DNA from: Lenzites betulinus | Lineage: Eukaryota > Basidiomycota > Agaricomycetes > Polyporales > Polyporaceae | Assembly: GCA_022264855.1 (NCBI GenBank) | Contig: JABYQU010000067.1 | Coordinates: 101,376 to 165,375 of the forward strand | DNA: 64,000 nucleotides | Reading direction: 5' to 3' | Part shown: one piece after another, positions 22,247 through 35,352 of the stretch | Position numbering within the stretch: position 1 is the stretch's first letter | How the letters are laid out: each line of letters begins with the position of its first letter | The notes under the pieces: model-generated | What the model was told of the DNA's origin: nothing | The model's input: the letters and a program-made list of their open reading frames with translations, nothing else | The model's database searches: none | Program-made: the position numbers and the translations under genes

Positions 22247-25200
22247 AGGGAGGAAGATATGTGGCGTTGCGGTTGACTTGTACTGTTTTGTGTACTTGAG
22301 CCATTTTCGCCAGCCTGGCGTAGGCAGCATGGTTATGAAGACACGGACACTAGTGATGGTGTATATCAGATGTATAACGTTGATGTACTATAGCGTTGAT
22401 GTACAAAACTTACGTGGGCTTTGGCGTCATACGCACATATGTACTTACCGTTCCCATGCAGCCCCTTCGATGTCGATTCTTGGCGTCCGGAAGTCCAATG
22501 GGTTGTGTTTCAAGAAGGACCAGCCGGCATCCGGGTGCTCTCGATGCCGTTACCTGTCTCGTGACGGCGGGTTGAGTAGAATTGCCAATGTGAATGATCC
22601 TGGGTACACGGGTATGAACGTGGATTTTGAGTAGTGCTGTCAGTCATCAACGTTCATCAACGTCCACCCAGTGGTACATTCGACGTGACATCGTTTCAGC
22701 TGCTGGCCGAGGGCCACATGGTCATGGCGTGGGGTAGTAAGCCTTCTTTGTAAAAATAGCAAAGACATCGGCCAAGCGACGTACCGTTGAAGTGCTATGT
22801 GCTTACACCACCTGGAGTAGTAGTATAATAAGCGGCTCAGCGCTCAGCAATGATGTGGAGCACGCCCAGCGCATACAGAGTGTCTTGTCAGAAATTTCCT
22901 GAGACGCAACGCCCGGTGGATCGGCTTTACCGACCAAGCGAGTGCAACGCAGAAAACAGCCACCACCGGAGCGCCAGAGTGTTCTCATTCCTGAGAATGG
23001 CGTCCCTTTCTGGACGATCCATGGAACATCCGTCAACAAGACCGGGCGATAGACTGAAACGATCTGAGAAGTGGCAGTGCGGTACGCGATACGTTGAGAT
23101 GGCGCAAAGGGGCGAGCCTCCTTCGGCCATTCCGGCCTCTGATCGGTCCATGATGCATGACGGAGTGTGATCGTCCAAAGAGAAGCATCGTGGACCATGT
23201 TCGCAAACGTAAAGCCGAGCTGCGTGTTTCTCCCCCTGTGTCGCGATTCTCATGCGAAGTGTTCAGATCGATACAATGCCCGCGTAGAGGCCAACTGCGA
23301 ATTTTCATTTTTGAACTACTGACAATACGCTGAGCGCGGAGATTTTTTATGACGTACAAAAATCTTCCACTCACCTTCACCCGCCTAAGCAATGTATGCT
23401 GCTCTAAAAGCTGTCAACCCTTGTTGTTCTACACCATCTACCACAGGGATTAGACCTCTAAGATAGCAATCAGAGAAGTATACTGATGGGCGATGTGGAT
23501 AATAGGAGTAAAGAATAAACAGGCGTGGGAACGTTTGGTAGGACTGGACCTGATTAATGATTGAGCGATCTGAGATTCAGTACAGTGCCATACAGCTGAC
23601 TATAGTACTAGTTCAAGTTGCAGCGCCAGCACTTCTGGACTATCCTACCCTATTTCAAGGCTTTACCTCCATCATGCTCGGCTGAGCTTTCACGTTCATT
23701 CTACTCCGATTATTCGTGAGGACAGCCGGTAGCGCACTATTTCAAGTGAGCACCAATATGTCTTCCATATATGCCGTTAATTCCAGCGGCGTTTCAAGGA
23801 ATAATACCTATCCTCCTCCGAGGAAGGTCAGCATTCTCCCGCGAACCAGACCGGATACATCTATACGCGTAAAGACTGGAACTACGGTCGCTCTTCTGAG
23901 TCGTGCATTGTTGCGTAAATGGTGTAATTATTCTTGGATACTGAGTACCTTCCATTCAAGCGATGCCAACTGGCAACATGCTCATTGCTCGATGTCGTAT
24001 ACTAGCTGATCAAACAAAGAATCGAAACGACGATTTATTTCCCAGGACAATATCTCAATGTCGTATAGGACGTGATGATACCTTCAAGCACCCTAGGCCC
24101 TATGGACGAGATTCGAGCTTCTGTTGCCATGGATCGTGAGAGGTGCGCCGAAGATCCATCACTGTTGACACGGCCCCAACGCTCTACGTTACAGCGTTCC
24201 GCGTCCATATGCGAATGCCGATATACTGTATAAGGACCGTTCTAGCCACGCATCCGACGAAGCACGGGGAATGGCAGATACAAACCTTACGCGCAAGTGT
24301 CATCTACCCCATGGCCTCGGGACCGGCGGCTGCGTGCAGACCCATACTGTGAGTTCTCCTTGAGCGGCAGTTTGAATAGGGACCCAGACCCATTTGGAAT
24401 CTCTCGCATTCTGTTTCAAATGAGAATATGAGACGAGACAATAGAAACCCTCATAACGTGCCAGTTATCTACGAATAACGAGCGAGCCGGAAACGGCAGC
24501 GCTAGACGCTATGGCCTGACGGCGAAGGGAATGCCTCAGGCGTGCCTTGACGTCTCACATCTGTTCAGAACTACATGCGGCGCCTGGCACACATTCTGAG
24601 TCTTGTCCCGTTCGTCCGTCCTCGGCTTCCTTAGCTCTCATCCCCCATTACGCGATCATGAGTTGCTACTGAACGTAACTTGCATTCGCTCGGCAAGGAC
24701 GATCAAGTTACTGGAACGACGTTCAACGGGAAGAGGCCGCGGCGCACCAGCGCGCCGACGGTACTTCGGATCCGGTGCTCGCTGTAATGATCATCACACC
24801 GTGAAGGTGTCCTCAGGAACTCTCATGTCATTCTAGGCGTCGTTATGGTCGCTCATTCACAGCCATTTTCACATTGATACAGTTGGCGCCGTGCAGAGAG
24901 TTGGAGCTTCGCAAGGCGCATACGCTAATTGTTTCCTCCTTGGGCCTTGGGCTCCGGAAAGGTACGAGGGCTGTGCGCTCCGTGCAAGCGTTTTGCATGC
25001 AGCTCATCCCATCCACGGAAGTCAGAAAATTCACAGATCGTTTTGGCACAACATTGAAGCATTAGGGAAGATGAGGGTCCAAACATACACGTACCACATG
25101 ATCGAGATGTGGGTACAATCGCTCACTTTAGCAGGAACCACTGCCAGCTCTCGGGCAACTCTGCGGCGCCTCGCGCTGCCGCCTGGGCGAACACAGCATG

Positions 25201-25459
25201 CGCTCCTATCGTTTTCACCTCTGTCGTGGAAGGCAGGGCAGGGAACAGGATGAGGAAGCAGTCGTTTACACACGCAGAATTCCGGCTACTTTGAGGATCC
25301 GTCGTTCCGTTGCAAGTCATCATCAAGCTTCCGCTGAGTATGGCTGCGAGGATATAAGATGACGGCCGTCCTTGCGGCTGATGCAACTCCTCACAACCGA
25401 TCTGGCCTCATTTTCAACACGCATCGCTGCACTCACGAATAACTCAATTCACCAATCCG
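22247..25459. other. Gene-poor stretch
   Basis: About 3.2 kb with lower GC than the flanks, only short frames and many stops in all frames. I found no transposon motif, RNA gene or plausible exon chain. It may be old decayed repeat DNA or a long regulatory region. Confidence 0.4.
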
Positions 25460-26135
25460 ATGCCACGAGAGCCAGCATGTCGGAATTGCGCAGAGAAGAA
25501 AGGTCAGTGGTCATATTAGTTCATGGTGCTGTAGTTCACAAGAGGGTCGCCGATACCACTGGCACAGTCGGCTGTAGAACATCCCTCGGACAATCATCCT
25601 GTCAGCGCTGCGTTAATAGGAATTTGTTCTGCGAATGGCCCAACGCTTCCTGCCCCCCCATCGCAGGCTTGGGGTCACAGAAGACCTCATGTGAGCGCTG
25701 GTATGTCTACTTTTTGAAGCCCATTGAGTCATGTCTTAAATGACGGCTCGGGACATATAGTCGGACCAAACGTATCAAGTGTGAACGCTCGACCACAAAA
25801 GCCTCTATAGCATGCATTGCGTGCTCCAGTAGGGGAGAACCGTGTAGCCTGAATATATCTGGTACGTCCAGGCCAGATTCTCCGTATCACTTCCAACTCT
25901 GAGCTACGGGCACTGCCCAAATATTGCATTGACAACAGCTGGCACGGATGTACCACAAGGTCCCCCAGGCGGGTCGAAGGACGCTCCTACTCTTGATGCA
26001 GCCAACGGACCTGCCGCTTTCTCCACAGATTCGGCCCAATTGAACGGTGGCAACAATGTGACGACGAGCGCGCCGACACTGATACCAGGCCGCTCGGCCT
26101 GGTGGGACACCGTGTTGGCACCTTCCCCGCGGTAG
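25460..26135 (+). CDS. Small protein with two tandem Zn2Cys6 clusters
   Basis: No single reading frame shows this gene; it appears only when spliced. Exons 25460-25502, 25568-25700, 25761-25861 and 25939-26135 (introns 65, 60 and 77 nt, all GT..AG) give 474 nt, 157 residues. The first cluster is CRNCAEKKVGC joined by eight residues to CQRCVNRNLFC, i.e. C-x2-C-x6-C-x8-C-x2-C-x6-C. The second is CERCRTKRIKC, ten residues, then CIACSSRGEPC. Each cluster is itself split by an intron. The tail is Pro/Gly/Ser-rich and ends in WWDTVLAPSPR. Zn2Cys6 clusters are fungal DNA-binding domains; two in one tiny protein without the usual regulatory domain is odd. Extra exons further downstream cannot be excluded. 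Confidence 0.72.
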
Positions 26136-28229
26136 TAGACGTTGATTTCATGTTCAAGTTGTGACGTTGTACCTAGTACCTTTCTTGATGCACTTTCCAC
26201 GGCATGTAGACTAGCTGTTGCGGTCAGGAACGCGCCCTTGACGTAACAATGGTCTTTCGAGTCCTTCATGGTGCCCCTGGCTTGATTTCGTGATATTGAT
26301 GCTCCTGTCACATATAGTAGTGTCGGTGGTTTGGCGAACTTGAAAATCATTTGGTATGCTCTAAGTGCAGGAAATCAGCTGTATGAGGAAAGCCGGTATG
26401 TCCAACTGCTGCTGTCCAGGTTGCAACGCCCTTGGCTTTGAAAGTCAGTATTGTGAGAGATGACAGCCGGTGGATCACGAATAGAAGCACATAATACGTA
26501 CTACATGCTAAGTCATCGCGGAGTTGGCGTCTCGTAGATTGATTAAAATGGACCTGTGTGCCGGTCTGCAAGAGCCAGCCCTTGCTTTCCCACCAGTCTT
26601 GTGCCGTACGCTTGAGTACGACGGGAGAACATTCATCTGTGGGGCAGAAGAGAGTCCACATGTTGACGGCAAAAATCGTTCTGCGGCCCTGGGGTTCGTT
26701 TCGGTGTGAAGAAGAGCATTTAACCACTACTATCTGGCACCGATGGGACTCGGGGTAACAGCCGCTTTTACGTCTTCGCCACGTCCGTCAGACGCGAATG
26801 TTTGGCAGATGGTTCAGCGTGCTGCGGATCTGGCATAGATGACGCACCTGTAGAAGCAGTCGACCCTCCCTCGCGGCGTCCTGGAGATCTAGAAGGAAAT
26901 ACCAAAGCTCCCAGACTAAAAAGACCTGCCGTCGTATGACCGCTCACACATGCGCGACGCACCTAAAAATGAAGCATGGTCTCATCGAGCGTGTGTATCG
27001 GTGACAATTGTCAGCACTCTCACCAAAGAATTGACTTATGCACCTTTCTGTGACTCGTGCGTAACCCAGGACGCCCGTGATTTGCGACAGCGATCGGACC
27101 GCTCGTTAGCGTATGCATCTTGTCTAACGCGCGCGGTAGCGCGGGGCGATCCCCGCCCTAGTCTTCACGTTGGCTCCTGGGTGGTGTTGTTCCGTTGATC
27201 ACGGCCTACTTGTCCTACCCAGCAGATGGCGGTGGCATCGACGACCTTCAAGTCGAGGCTCAGCAGAAGCTTGTGCGGAGGTTCGGGAGATTGGTCCGAA
27301 TTTTGCTGCATCGCTCATTTCTTTGTGTCTACCTATTGAGCTCACGGTCAAGACAGACCTCATCTCATAAATGAATTTGCTAATATGTCAACGCTGTACA
27401 TATTGTCGTCACTTTGTAGCCGTTAGCTGAAAGCCTGGCCATGACGGTACGCTTCAAGCGTGCATCATCGGACGATAATTTAAACACCGGCTTGAACTTT
27501 CTTTCAGCACGATGCGGCGTACGTGCTGCCTCATTGAGTTCCAGAGCGTAACTTTCGGCTAGTAGACTGACCAATTAGTACTCACTAGACTGCTAAAATC
27601 TTTCGGTTTGAGCGGTTGTGTCCTCTCACGGCGGAGCATGCTGCAGTACGCAGACCGGACCTTCACCCAGTTGCGTTTGGATTGCCCGTCTCCCCGTACT
27701 TAAAGTTACAGTCGGAACGGACCACTGTCTGCGGAGTCAATCAGCCCAGCATTCACCGGGATCAGGGTTTCGGAGTTCAGGCATCTCAGCATTGCACCGC
27801 ACTTAGCCTTTCTTGACCGCCAAATGGTCGACCACCAGACACCTGGTCCTGTAGATCGTGCTTTATTCAGGAAAGTCGCGAAGAGTAGCTATCTCGGCCA
27901 CCGCAAATTCCGAGAGCAATCTGGGTGTATGGTCATGAAGCAAGACAGTATTCCGAGTCGGCCGTTGTTTGTAAGTCGGAGGGTTACGCGGCGCCGCGAT
28001 GGGACGGCCGGCCAACGCTGGGCGCTGATGATTCCTCCGAGGAGTTCCGGGGTCCCTTCTCAGCACAGGCGGCCTTGGCTGCGCCGCCGCCAGCGTCGAC
28101 CTCCCCACCGCCACGGCCCTCCCGGGCATCTTCACCTCTCTCCAACATCTGCGAAGTCTGCATCCATATTCTTTCCCTTAACCTCTTTGCGGGCTACCGA
28201 GCTGGCTCTGGGTCTCTGCGCTCGACCTA
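26136..28229. other. Intergenic stretch with possible unresolved exons
   Basis: Short frames at 26,570-26,709, 26,811-26,939 and 27,197-27,370 (+) look somewhat protein-like (for example SGIDDAPVEAVDPPSRRPGD), but I could not join them. The last 300 bp are probably promoter and 5' leader of the flippase gene. Confidence 0.3.
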
Positions 28230-31200
28230 ATGTCTTTCTTCCGGCGACGAACCTTTCCTGAGGACGCTGACACTGACGACGAACTGAATGATGCCGTCGA
28301 CCCCGAACTGCGCCTCCGCACGGTGCGGACGGCCGCCTCGACGCTGGCAGAGTCGGTGCGGACAGAACAGCGGGTTGAGCGCAGGAAATCGATGAGGAAG
28401 AAGGGCTCCCGTTTCTTCCGGAGAGGGACAGAGAAACGGACCACTGAAGCCACCGAATCTGGTGCTCCCCCGACCGCTCACATCCCCGGTGCTCGACGCA
28501 ACGTCTACGTCAACTACACTCTTCCTCTAGACGAGGTGGATCATAATGGAGACCCAGTTGTGCGCTATGTGCGCAACAAAGTGCAGACGAGCAGTGCGTA
28601 CTTCACGAGCACTGTGCGGACACCTCTTGATCGTCCTTTAGAATACACCATTGTCACATTCCTGCCCAAGAATCTTTACGAGCAGTTCCGTCGGTAAGTG
28701 CTCTATCTGAACTTGCGTGATGTCAGCTCGGCCGCAATAATGCTGTCGGGTGTGCCTGGACGATGAGTAGGCACAATCCCCATGAGCGTTATGTGTTGCC
28801 ATAGTGCTCTCAGCACAGTTTCACGGCCTATCGAGCATCTTCAGTCTATGAGAAGCTTCCTGTTGCGCCCTAGAACCTCCTATTGGCTGTGGTAATGTTC
28901 GCCGAGCTAATATGCCCAATCACAGTGTCGCCAACCTCTATTTCCTCGCCCTAGTCATCGTGCAAGGTACGGACGTCGCCATCGCACCGTTTATAGATTA
29001 CTCATATTGCTATGCGCAGTCTTCCCTATATTTGGCGCGCCGTCGCCTCAGACCTCTGCTTTGCCGCTCCTCTTCATTCTCGCTGTGACTGCCATCAAGG
29101 ACGGTATCGAAGACTATCGCCGGGCTATTCTTGATGAAGAGGTCAACAACTCAGCGGTGACGAAACTGGGCAACTGGACCAATGTCAACCAGCCGAAGGA
29201 CCCTCGATCATGGTTCGAGAGAATGCTGGGTCTTAACCCGCCTGGCAAGGTCTCGCGCGGCGTGAAGAAGCTCCGTGAGCGTGAGGCAGGAGAGGGAATG
29301 GAGTTTGTTCTTAGCAAGGCTGGCGACGACTCGCGCGTTAGCCTTAGCACGCTCCCTGCCAACGACAGTAGATCGGAGATGAACTACTACGGTGCCGGCC
29401 GGAAACTAGAAGACATCCAAAGTGTCGACTCACACAGCTATCCCCCGCAGGAAAGCAACCCTACGGCCGTACCGTCGTGGGCGGGCTCCGGGACCCTCGA
29501 TGCGTATCAGCAATCGATACATGGGCGTTCCTCAATAGGCGTCGTGGATTACAACAAACGCGTTACTGCTCTGGCGCGCTGGGAGCGGACGTTGTGGAAG
29601 AAGCTCGAGGTCGGTGATGTTGTCCTTCTCCGCGAGAACGAACAGGTACCAGCGGATATCGTCGTGCTCTCGACTTCGGACGCGGACAACATGTGCTATC
29701 TCGAGACGAAGAACTTGGACGGGGAGACGAACTTGAAGCCTCGCAAGGCTGTCAAGGCTACTGCGTCAATCATGTCCGAGGAGGACATCGAACGCACCTC
29801 CTTCATCCTGGACTCCGAACCTCCACATGCCAACCTCTATCTCTACCACGCTGTTCTTCGTTACAAAGACGCGGCCTCTGGTGAGCAGAGGCAGGAGTCC
29901 GTCACCATCAACGAACTCTTGCTTCGTGGATGCACTCTTCGGAACACAGCATGGGTCATCGGCTTGGTCGTGTTTACAGGCGCGGACTCCAAGATCATGC
30001 TCAACGGTGGAGATACACCGTCGAAGCGGTCAAAGATCGAGAAGGAGACGAACTTCAACGTCGTAGTCAACTTCGTCTTCCTCATCCTCATGTGTCTTAC
30101 GTCCGGCATCCTATCTGGCTACCTCGATTCTAAAGCCAATACCAGCGCACGAGAATACGAGCAGGGTGCGGATCCTACCTCTTCGTTCATTCTCAATGGG
30201 GTTATCACCTTCGTGTAAGTGCTCAACGTAGTGCTATCGGCACATTTAGCTCACTAGCATTGTACACTATAGGTCCTGTCTCATCGCCTTCCAGAACATC
30301 GTCCCTGTCTCCCTGTACATCTCTATCGAGATCGTCAAGACCATCCAGGCATTCTTCATCGCCCAAGACATCGACATGTACTACAAGCCATTCGACGCAG
30401 CTTGTACGCCGAAGACGTGGAACCTTTCCGACGATCTCGGGCAGATCGAGTACATATTCTCGGACAAGACCGGTACGCTCACCCAGAACGTCATGGAGTT
30501 ACAGAAGTGCTCTATCCACGGCGTGGCCTACGGAGAAGGTATCACGGAGGCACAACGAGGCGCCGCGAAGAGGGAGGGCAGAGTAGACGCGTTGGAACCC
30601 GAAGAGCAGGACGTCCAGCTGCACATGCTCAAACAGCGCATGCTCGACAAGATGGCGCAGACGTTCAAGAACCGCTACGCACAGCCGGACCACCTCACCC
30701 TCATCTCTCCCAGGCTTGCTGATGATCTCGCCGACCGCAGCTCCCCCCAACGCCAGCATCTCATCGAGTTCTTCCGAGCTCTCGCTATATGCCACAGCGT
30801 CCTGTCTGAGCGCCCCGACGCGAACCGGGAGCCGTACCTTCTCGAGTACAAGGCGGAGTCCCCCGATGAGGCCGCCCTTGTCGCCGCGGCGCGTGACGTC
30901 GGCTTCCCCTTCGTGCACCGGGCCAAGGATTCGGTCAACATTGAGGTGATGGGACAGCCCGAACGCTACATACCACTCCAGCTGCTTGAGTTCAATAGTA
31001 CGCGGAAGCGGATGAGTGTCGTCGTGCGCAACCCGCAAGGCCAGATTGTCCTGTACTGCAAGGGCGCGGACAGCGTCATCTACGAGCGTCTCGCTGCCAA
31101 CCACGACCCAGAGCTGAAGGCGGCGACGGCACGCGACATGGAGGCTTTCGCGAACGGCGGTCTTCGCACGCTGTGCATCGCGTATCGGTATCTCACTGAG

Positions 31201-33817
31201 CAGGAGTATATTGACTGGTCCCGGGCGTACGAGGCTGCGACGAACGCGATTGACGACCGCGATGAGGAGATCGACAAGGCCAATGATTTAGTCGAGCACT
31301 CACTGCAGATCCTGGGGGCGACCGCGCTGGAGGACAAGCTGCAGGAAGGGGTGCCAGAGGCAATCGAAACCCTTCATAAGGCCGGCATCAAGCTCTGGAT
31401 CCTGACAGGTACGTGGATCATCTCTGCCGCGATGTCGTAAAGGCTTTAATATACGGTCGACCAGGTGACAAGGTCCAGACGGCTATTGAGATCGGTGAGT
31501 CCGCATGTCTGCAGCGTATTACCGGTCACTGAGCAGCATCTTGACGTCGCGTAGGTTTCAGCTGCAACCTTCTCAAGAACGACATGGAGATCATGATCCT
31601 GTCTGCGGATTCCCACGAGTCGACCCGGCTGCAGATCGAGGGGGGCCTGAACAAGATAGCCTCGGTGCACGGCCCTCCCTCGATGGCCACGAAGCAACGT
31701 GGATTCGTTCCTGGAGCACAGGCTGCGTTTGCCGTAGTCATTGACGGCGATACCCTTCGGCATGCGCTCAACCCCAATCTGAAGCAGCTTTTCTTGACGC
31801 TCTCGACACAATGTGAAACGGTTGTCTGCTGTCGAGTCTCTCCCGCACAGAAGGCTATGGTTGTCAACCTTGTACGTCATTCACGACTGTCTCGCACCCT
31901 TCAACGCTAAGGCTGTGTGTTCTAGGTCAAGGAGGGTCGTAATGCCATGACCCTGTCGATCGGCGATGGCGCAAACGACGTGGCGATGATCCAGGAGGCA
32001 AACATTGGTTGTGGTCTCCTCGGCCACGAGGGTTCTCAGGCTGCCATGTCGGCGGACTATGCTTTCGGACAGTTCCGGTTCCTCACGAAGCTTCTTCTCG
32101 TCCATGGTCGGTGGTCGTACCAACGCGTGGCAGACATGCACGCGAACTTCTTTTACAAGGTACGTCTTGAGTCTGCTTGGCGACAGTGTGTGCTCTGCTA
32201 AACGAATGTCTGCAGAATGTGATCTGGACCTTTGCTATGTTTTGGTTTATGATCTACAACAGCTTCGATGCGACATACTTGTATCAGTACACGTTCATTC
32301 TGCTCTACAACCTCGTCTTTACGTCGTTGCCTGTCATCGCCCTCGGAGGTAAGAATATTCTTCCTCTACATCGCCCATGTCGCTCATGAATTTGCACAGC
32401 CTTTGACCAGGATATTAACGCCAAAGCGGCCCTAGCGTTCCCTCAACTCTACATCCGAGGCATCCGAGGGCTGGAATACACCCGGTGGAAGTTCTGGATG
32501 TACATGCTCGATGGCTTGTACCAATCGGTCATCGTGTTCTTCATCCCGTACCTCATCTGGACGCTCGGCATCGCTGTTTCGTGGAACGGCAAGACCATCG
32601 AATCCTTGTCCGATTTTGGTACGACGGTGTCGGTGGCTGCCATCATTGCGGCGAACACCTACGTCGGGATCAACACCCATTAGTGAGTAGTATTTTGTCT
32701 GCTCGGCATGCAGTAGCTTAACGCATCCTTCTCTAGTTGGACTGTCATCACTTGGTGCATCGTCATTGGCTCCTCTGTCATCATGATGGTTTGGATTGCG
32801 ATATATTCGGCGTTCGAAAGCATAGATTTTGTCGACGAAGTGGTCGTACTCTTCGGTGAGGTGACCTTCTGGGCGACAGTCCTGATGTCAGTCGTCATCG
32901 CGCTCGGTAAGTGATCGATGTCCTCTTCCCGGACGGCTATCCTGACATCCGTTCCAGGTCCGCGGTTCCTGGTCAAGTTCATCAAGTCAACATACATGCC
33001 TCTCGACAAGGATATTGTGCGAGAAATGTGGGTTCTCGGAGATCTGAAAGACCGTCTCGGCATTCAGCACAGGCGCGAGCGCAAGAAGGGTGAGCTCGAG
33101 CAAACGCCTATCTACCATCAACCTCATTGTCGGTCAGAGTCGGAGATCAGCCACCAGGAAGAAGGCTACTCCACTCCATCAATACCCCGGACTCCTGGTA
33201 GTGACGGGTCGCCTCGTCCGACTGCGCCTCTCATGAAAGGAGAGTCTCCCCGACCCGAGAAGCTAGACGAGGGTTTGTACGACAACAGAGCCTCGCCCAC
33301 TCCCTCCCTCCGGGCGCAGCTGTCGTCTAGCCCGTCGCAACGGATGTCCTACTACTCGGTCTCTGGTATTCCTGCGCCATCGCCGCTACCAGAGCCCAAT
33401 CGATACCACGCCTATACCCGGGATTCCACCAGGACGTCCGCGTACCAAACGGAACCGCCAATGTCCGCCGTCTCCCATTCCTCCGTCACCCATGTACCAC
33501 CGTCGCCGTCGTACTCCACGCCTTCGTCCGCGACGCTGCAAGTCCCCGGGGTGCGTTCGCCCCGGTCATTGTCGCCGTCGACACCACCAGCAGAACAGTT
33601 CGAGATGCGCGTGCGGACGCCAAGCGAACAGCAGTGGGCCGGTCACCTTCCACAAGAAGCCGTGCACACACCAATGGCGACCGAAGACTCGTTCTCGACC
33701 GCGTACGAGGGGTACGACCCCGGCGAAGTCACGCCCACCGCGGCGGCGCCCAGCCACCAGCAAGAGGAGTCATGGCGAAGTAGCACGTACTCGTACTCGG
33801 GTCCGCATGCGCTGTAG
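28230..33817 (+). CDS. P4-type ATPase phospholipid flippase (Dnf1/Dnf2-like)
   Basis: Moves aminophospholipids from the outer to the cytosolic leaflet, using ATP, at plasma membrane and trans-Golgi/endosomes. Eleven exons: 28230-28693, 28926-28966, 29020-30214, 30273-31408, 31465-31494, 31555-31871, 31926-32159, 32216-32348, 32400-32682, 32737-32906, 32958-33817; 1,620 residues, normal for Dnf-type proteins. Motifs: actuator [21 protein letters not shown] in the M4 region where P4 pumps lack the ion-binding glutamate pattern, phosphorylation site DKTGTLTQN (Asp codon 30,463), [20 protein letters not shown] in the nucleotide domain, [13 protein letters not shown] across an intron, and [16 protein letters not shown]. 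Long Ser/Pro-rich N- and C-tails are likely regulatory. It should pair with a Cdc50 subunit, not seen here. Confidence 0.95.
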
Positions 33818-34294
33818 CAGGCCGAGGCCCCTCGCGCCTGCCTTTGTGACATTACCTGTGTTTGCTATCACTAGCGTGGATGATATGTACGGCTTTCCCG
33901 GAGGACGGCTTTGGGCTTTGGTGGACGGACACTTCCCTCGTTCGTTTTATTTATGTTGCTTGTATCGCGCGCTGCTTTCGTTCCTTTCTCTCCTCCATCC
34001 ATCCCCTCCCTCTCTCGGCCACAGTCAGCGTCAACTTGCGGTCCTGAGCTCGGCCAGCATGCGTTACATTTCGCTTCGCTCCTTTCTGCCCTTCTGCCCT
34101 TCCCCGCGGATGTTGGTTCTCTCAGGAAACTACACGTAGAACATCGTTAACTTGACTTATTGTGCATAATGATAACAATGACCCACCATGCAACGTGCAA
34201 TAACTAGTGCAACCCTTGGCTTCATGTATGTCGCGCTGGTTTAGGTTATTGGACGTCGGGGGTATAAGATCGCTTGGTTACTGTCGCAAAAAGC
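33818..34294. other. 3' region of the flippase gene
   Basis: T- and pyrimidine-rich untranslated-type sequence follows the stop. The final bases before the tRNA include AAAAA at 34,288-34,292, read as TTTTT on the minus strand, a fitting Pol III terminator. Confidence 0.45.
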
Positions 34295-34381
34295 TGCCCC
34301 AGTGAGGCTCGAACTCACGACCTTCCGATGACAACCCAGAGGATAACAGTCGGACGCTGTAACCAACTCAGCCATGGGGCA
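34295..34381 (-). tRNA. tRNA-Asn (GTT) with a 14 nt intron
   Basis: Full cloverleaf on the minus strand. Acceptor stem TGCCCCA pairs perfectly with TGGGGCA; D arm GCTG-AGTTGGTTA-CAGC; anticodon stem TCCGA/TCGGA with loop CTGTTA...A, anticodon GTT; variable AGGTC; T arm GTGAG-TTCGAGC-CTCAC. A 14 nt intron (34,330-34,343) sits after position 37, the canonical place for tRNA splicing endonuclease. The mature length is 73 nt before CCA addition. A T-run follows the 3' end. Confidence 0.93.
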
Positions 34382-35152
34382 CTTGCATTATTTATTTTTT
34401 ATGCATACTGATTCAGCAACATGTCAACTACGGGCCAGGGCTGCCCAGTCTTGTGTGTAACACGCACCTGAGGGCGCAGCTGGGCGTGCCGTAGAAATCG
34501 TATACGGCATGGGGGTATAACATGGAGAGCTGTTGTGCTTATTACCGCCACCCAGGTTAAGATTGGTGAACTTGTAGGCATTGGAAGAGGTGACACGCGT
34601 GGTGGTAGAAGAGACTGCCACTGGCAAGGAGTCTAGAACCACCTTGTCGATATCGGAGAGGGTTCTTGAGACGCTGGAGAGCCAACGGTCAGCGACGAGA
34701 AGGGACCAGACTCGAATGGTGAAAGAGGCCTGCTTACTGGCTGCGGGACTTGCGAGTAAGTTATGGCGAGAATTAGGAGGCGGACATTGCGTCATTCGTA
34801 GACGACAAAATAAATAGACGAGATGGGGAGGAGGCGTCAAGGTGAGCATACGACGAGATGGGAAAGAGGCAAAGACGCACCCGAACATAGAAGGTACGTA
34901 GAGAGCAAAAGGACAGGAGACAGAAGCAGACAGAAGCAGAGTTGTGGTGTCGGAGACGAGAAAGGAAGGAGAGCGCGGCGAACTTGAGCATCATATGATT
35001 GAGTTCGCGCCGCCCAGACATGGTATATTAGTTACCAATACCGCCAATCCGGCGCCACAACCCATACCACTTCGACCAGGGTTTCCAACCTAGACATGTA
35101 TTTAGCCTGCGTCGACAGCACATAGCCTGCCAGTGACATGGAAGTGGAGTGA
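34382..35152. other. Intergenic; possible small minus-strand gene
   Basis: A minus frame from about 34,877 to 34,424 contains a protein-like part (DKVVLDSLPVAVSSTTTRV, SSNAYKFTNLNLGGGNK), preceded by pyrimidine-rich sequence typical of fungal leaders. No domain is recognised and splicing is unclear. The last 120 bp are the left flank of the Ngaro element. Confidence 0.28.
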
Positions 35153-35309
35153 GTGCTGTTAGGCCCAAAAGGGAGGAACGACCTGTGAGCCTAACGAGTG
35201 CTTACTAAGAGTGCGGCCGAATGAGGAAGAGAGCGAATCGGGCGCTTGAGCGCCAGTCGCCTTCGCTCTCTTCCACCACGTCTCCCACTCGGTCGACGTT
35301 GTTTTTTGA
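35153..35309 (+). repeat. Ngaro A1 repeat
   Basis: 157 bp starting GTGCTGTTAGGCCC, identical base for base to A2 at 51,523-51,679. It forms the left end of the element, 43 bp before the gag ATG. Confidence 0.85.
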
Positions 35310-35352
35310 TCTCTACCGCTAAGTAAAAGCATTCCTCTCACGCCAAACACTT

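Noticed and set aside
25904..26350. 148-codon minus frame opposite the Zn2Cys6 gene
   Set aside because: It is antisense to the spliced gene; the 12-cysteine pattern with matching introns on the plus strand is far stronger evidence.
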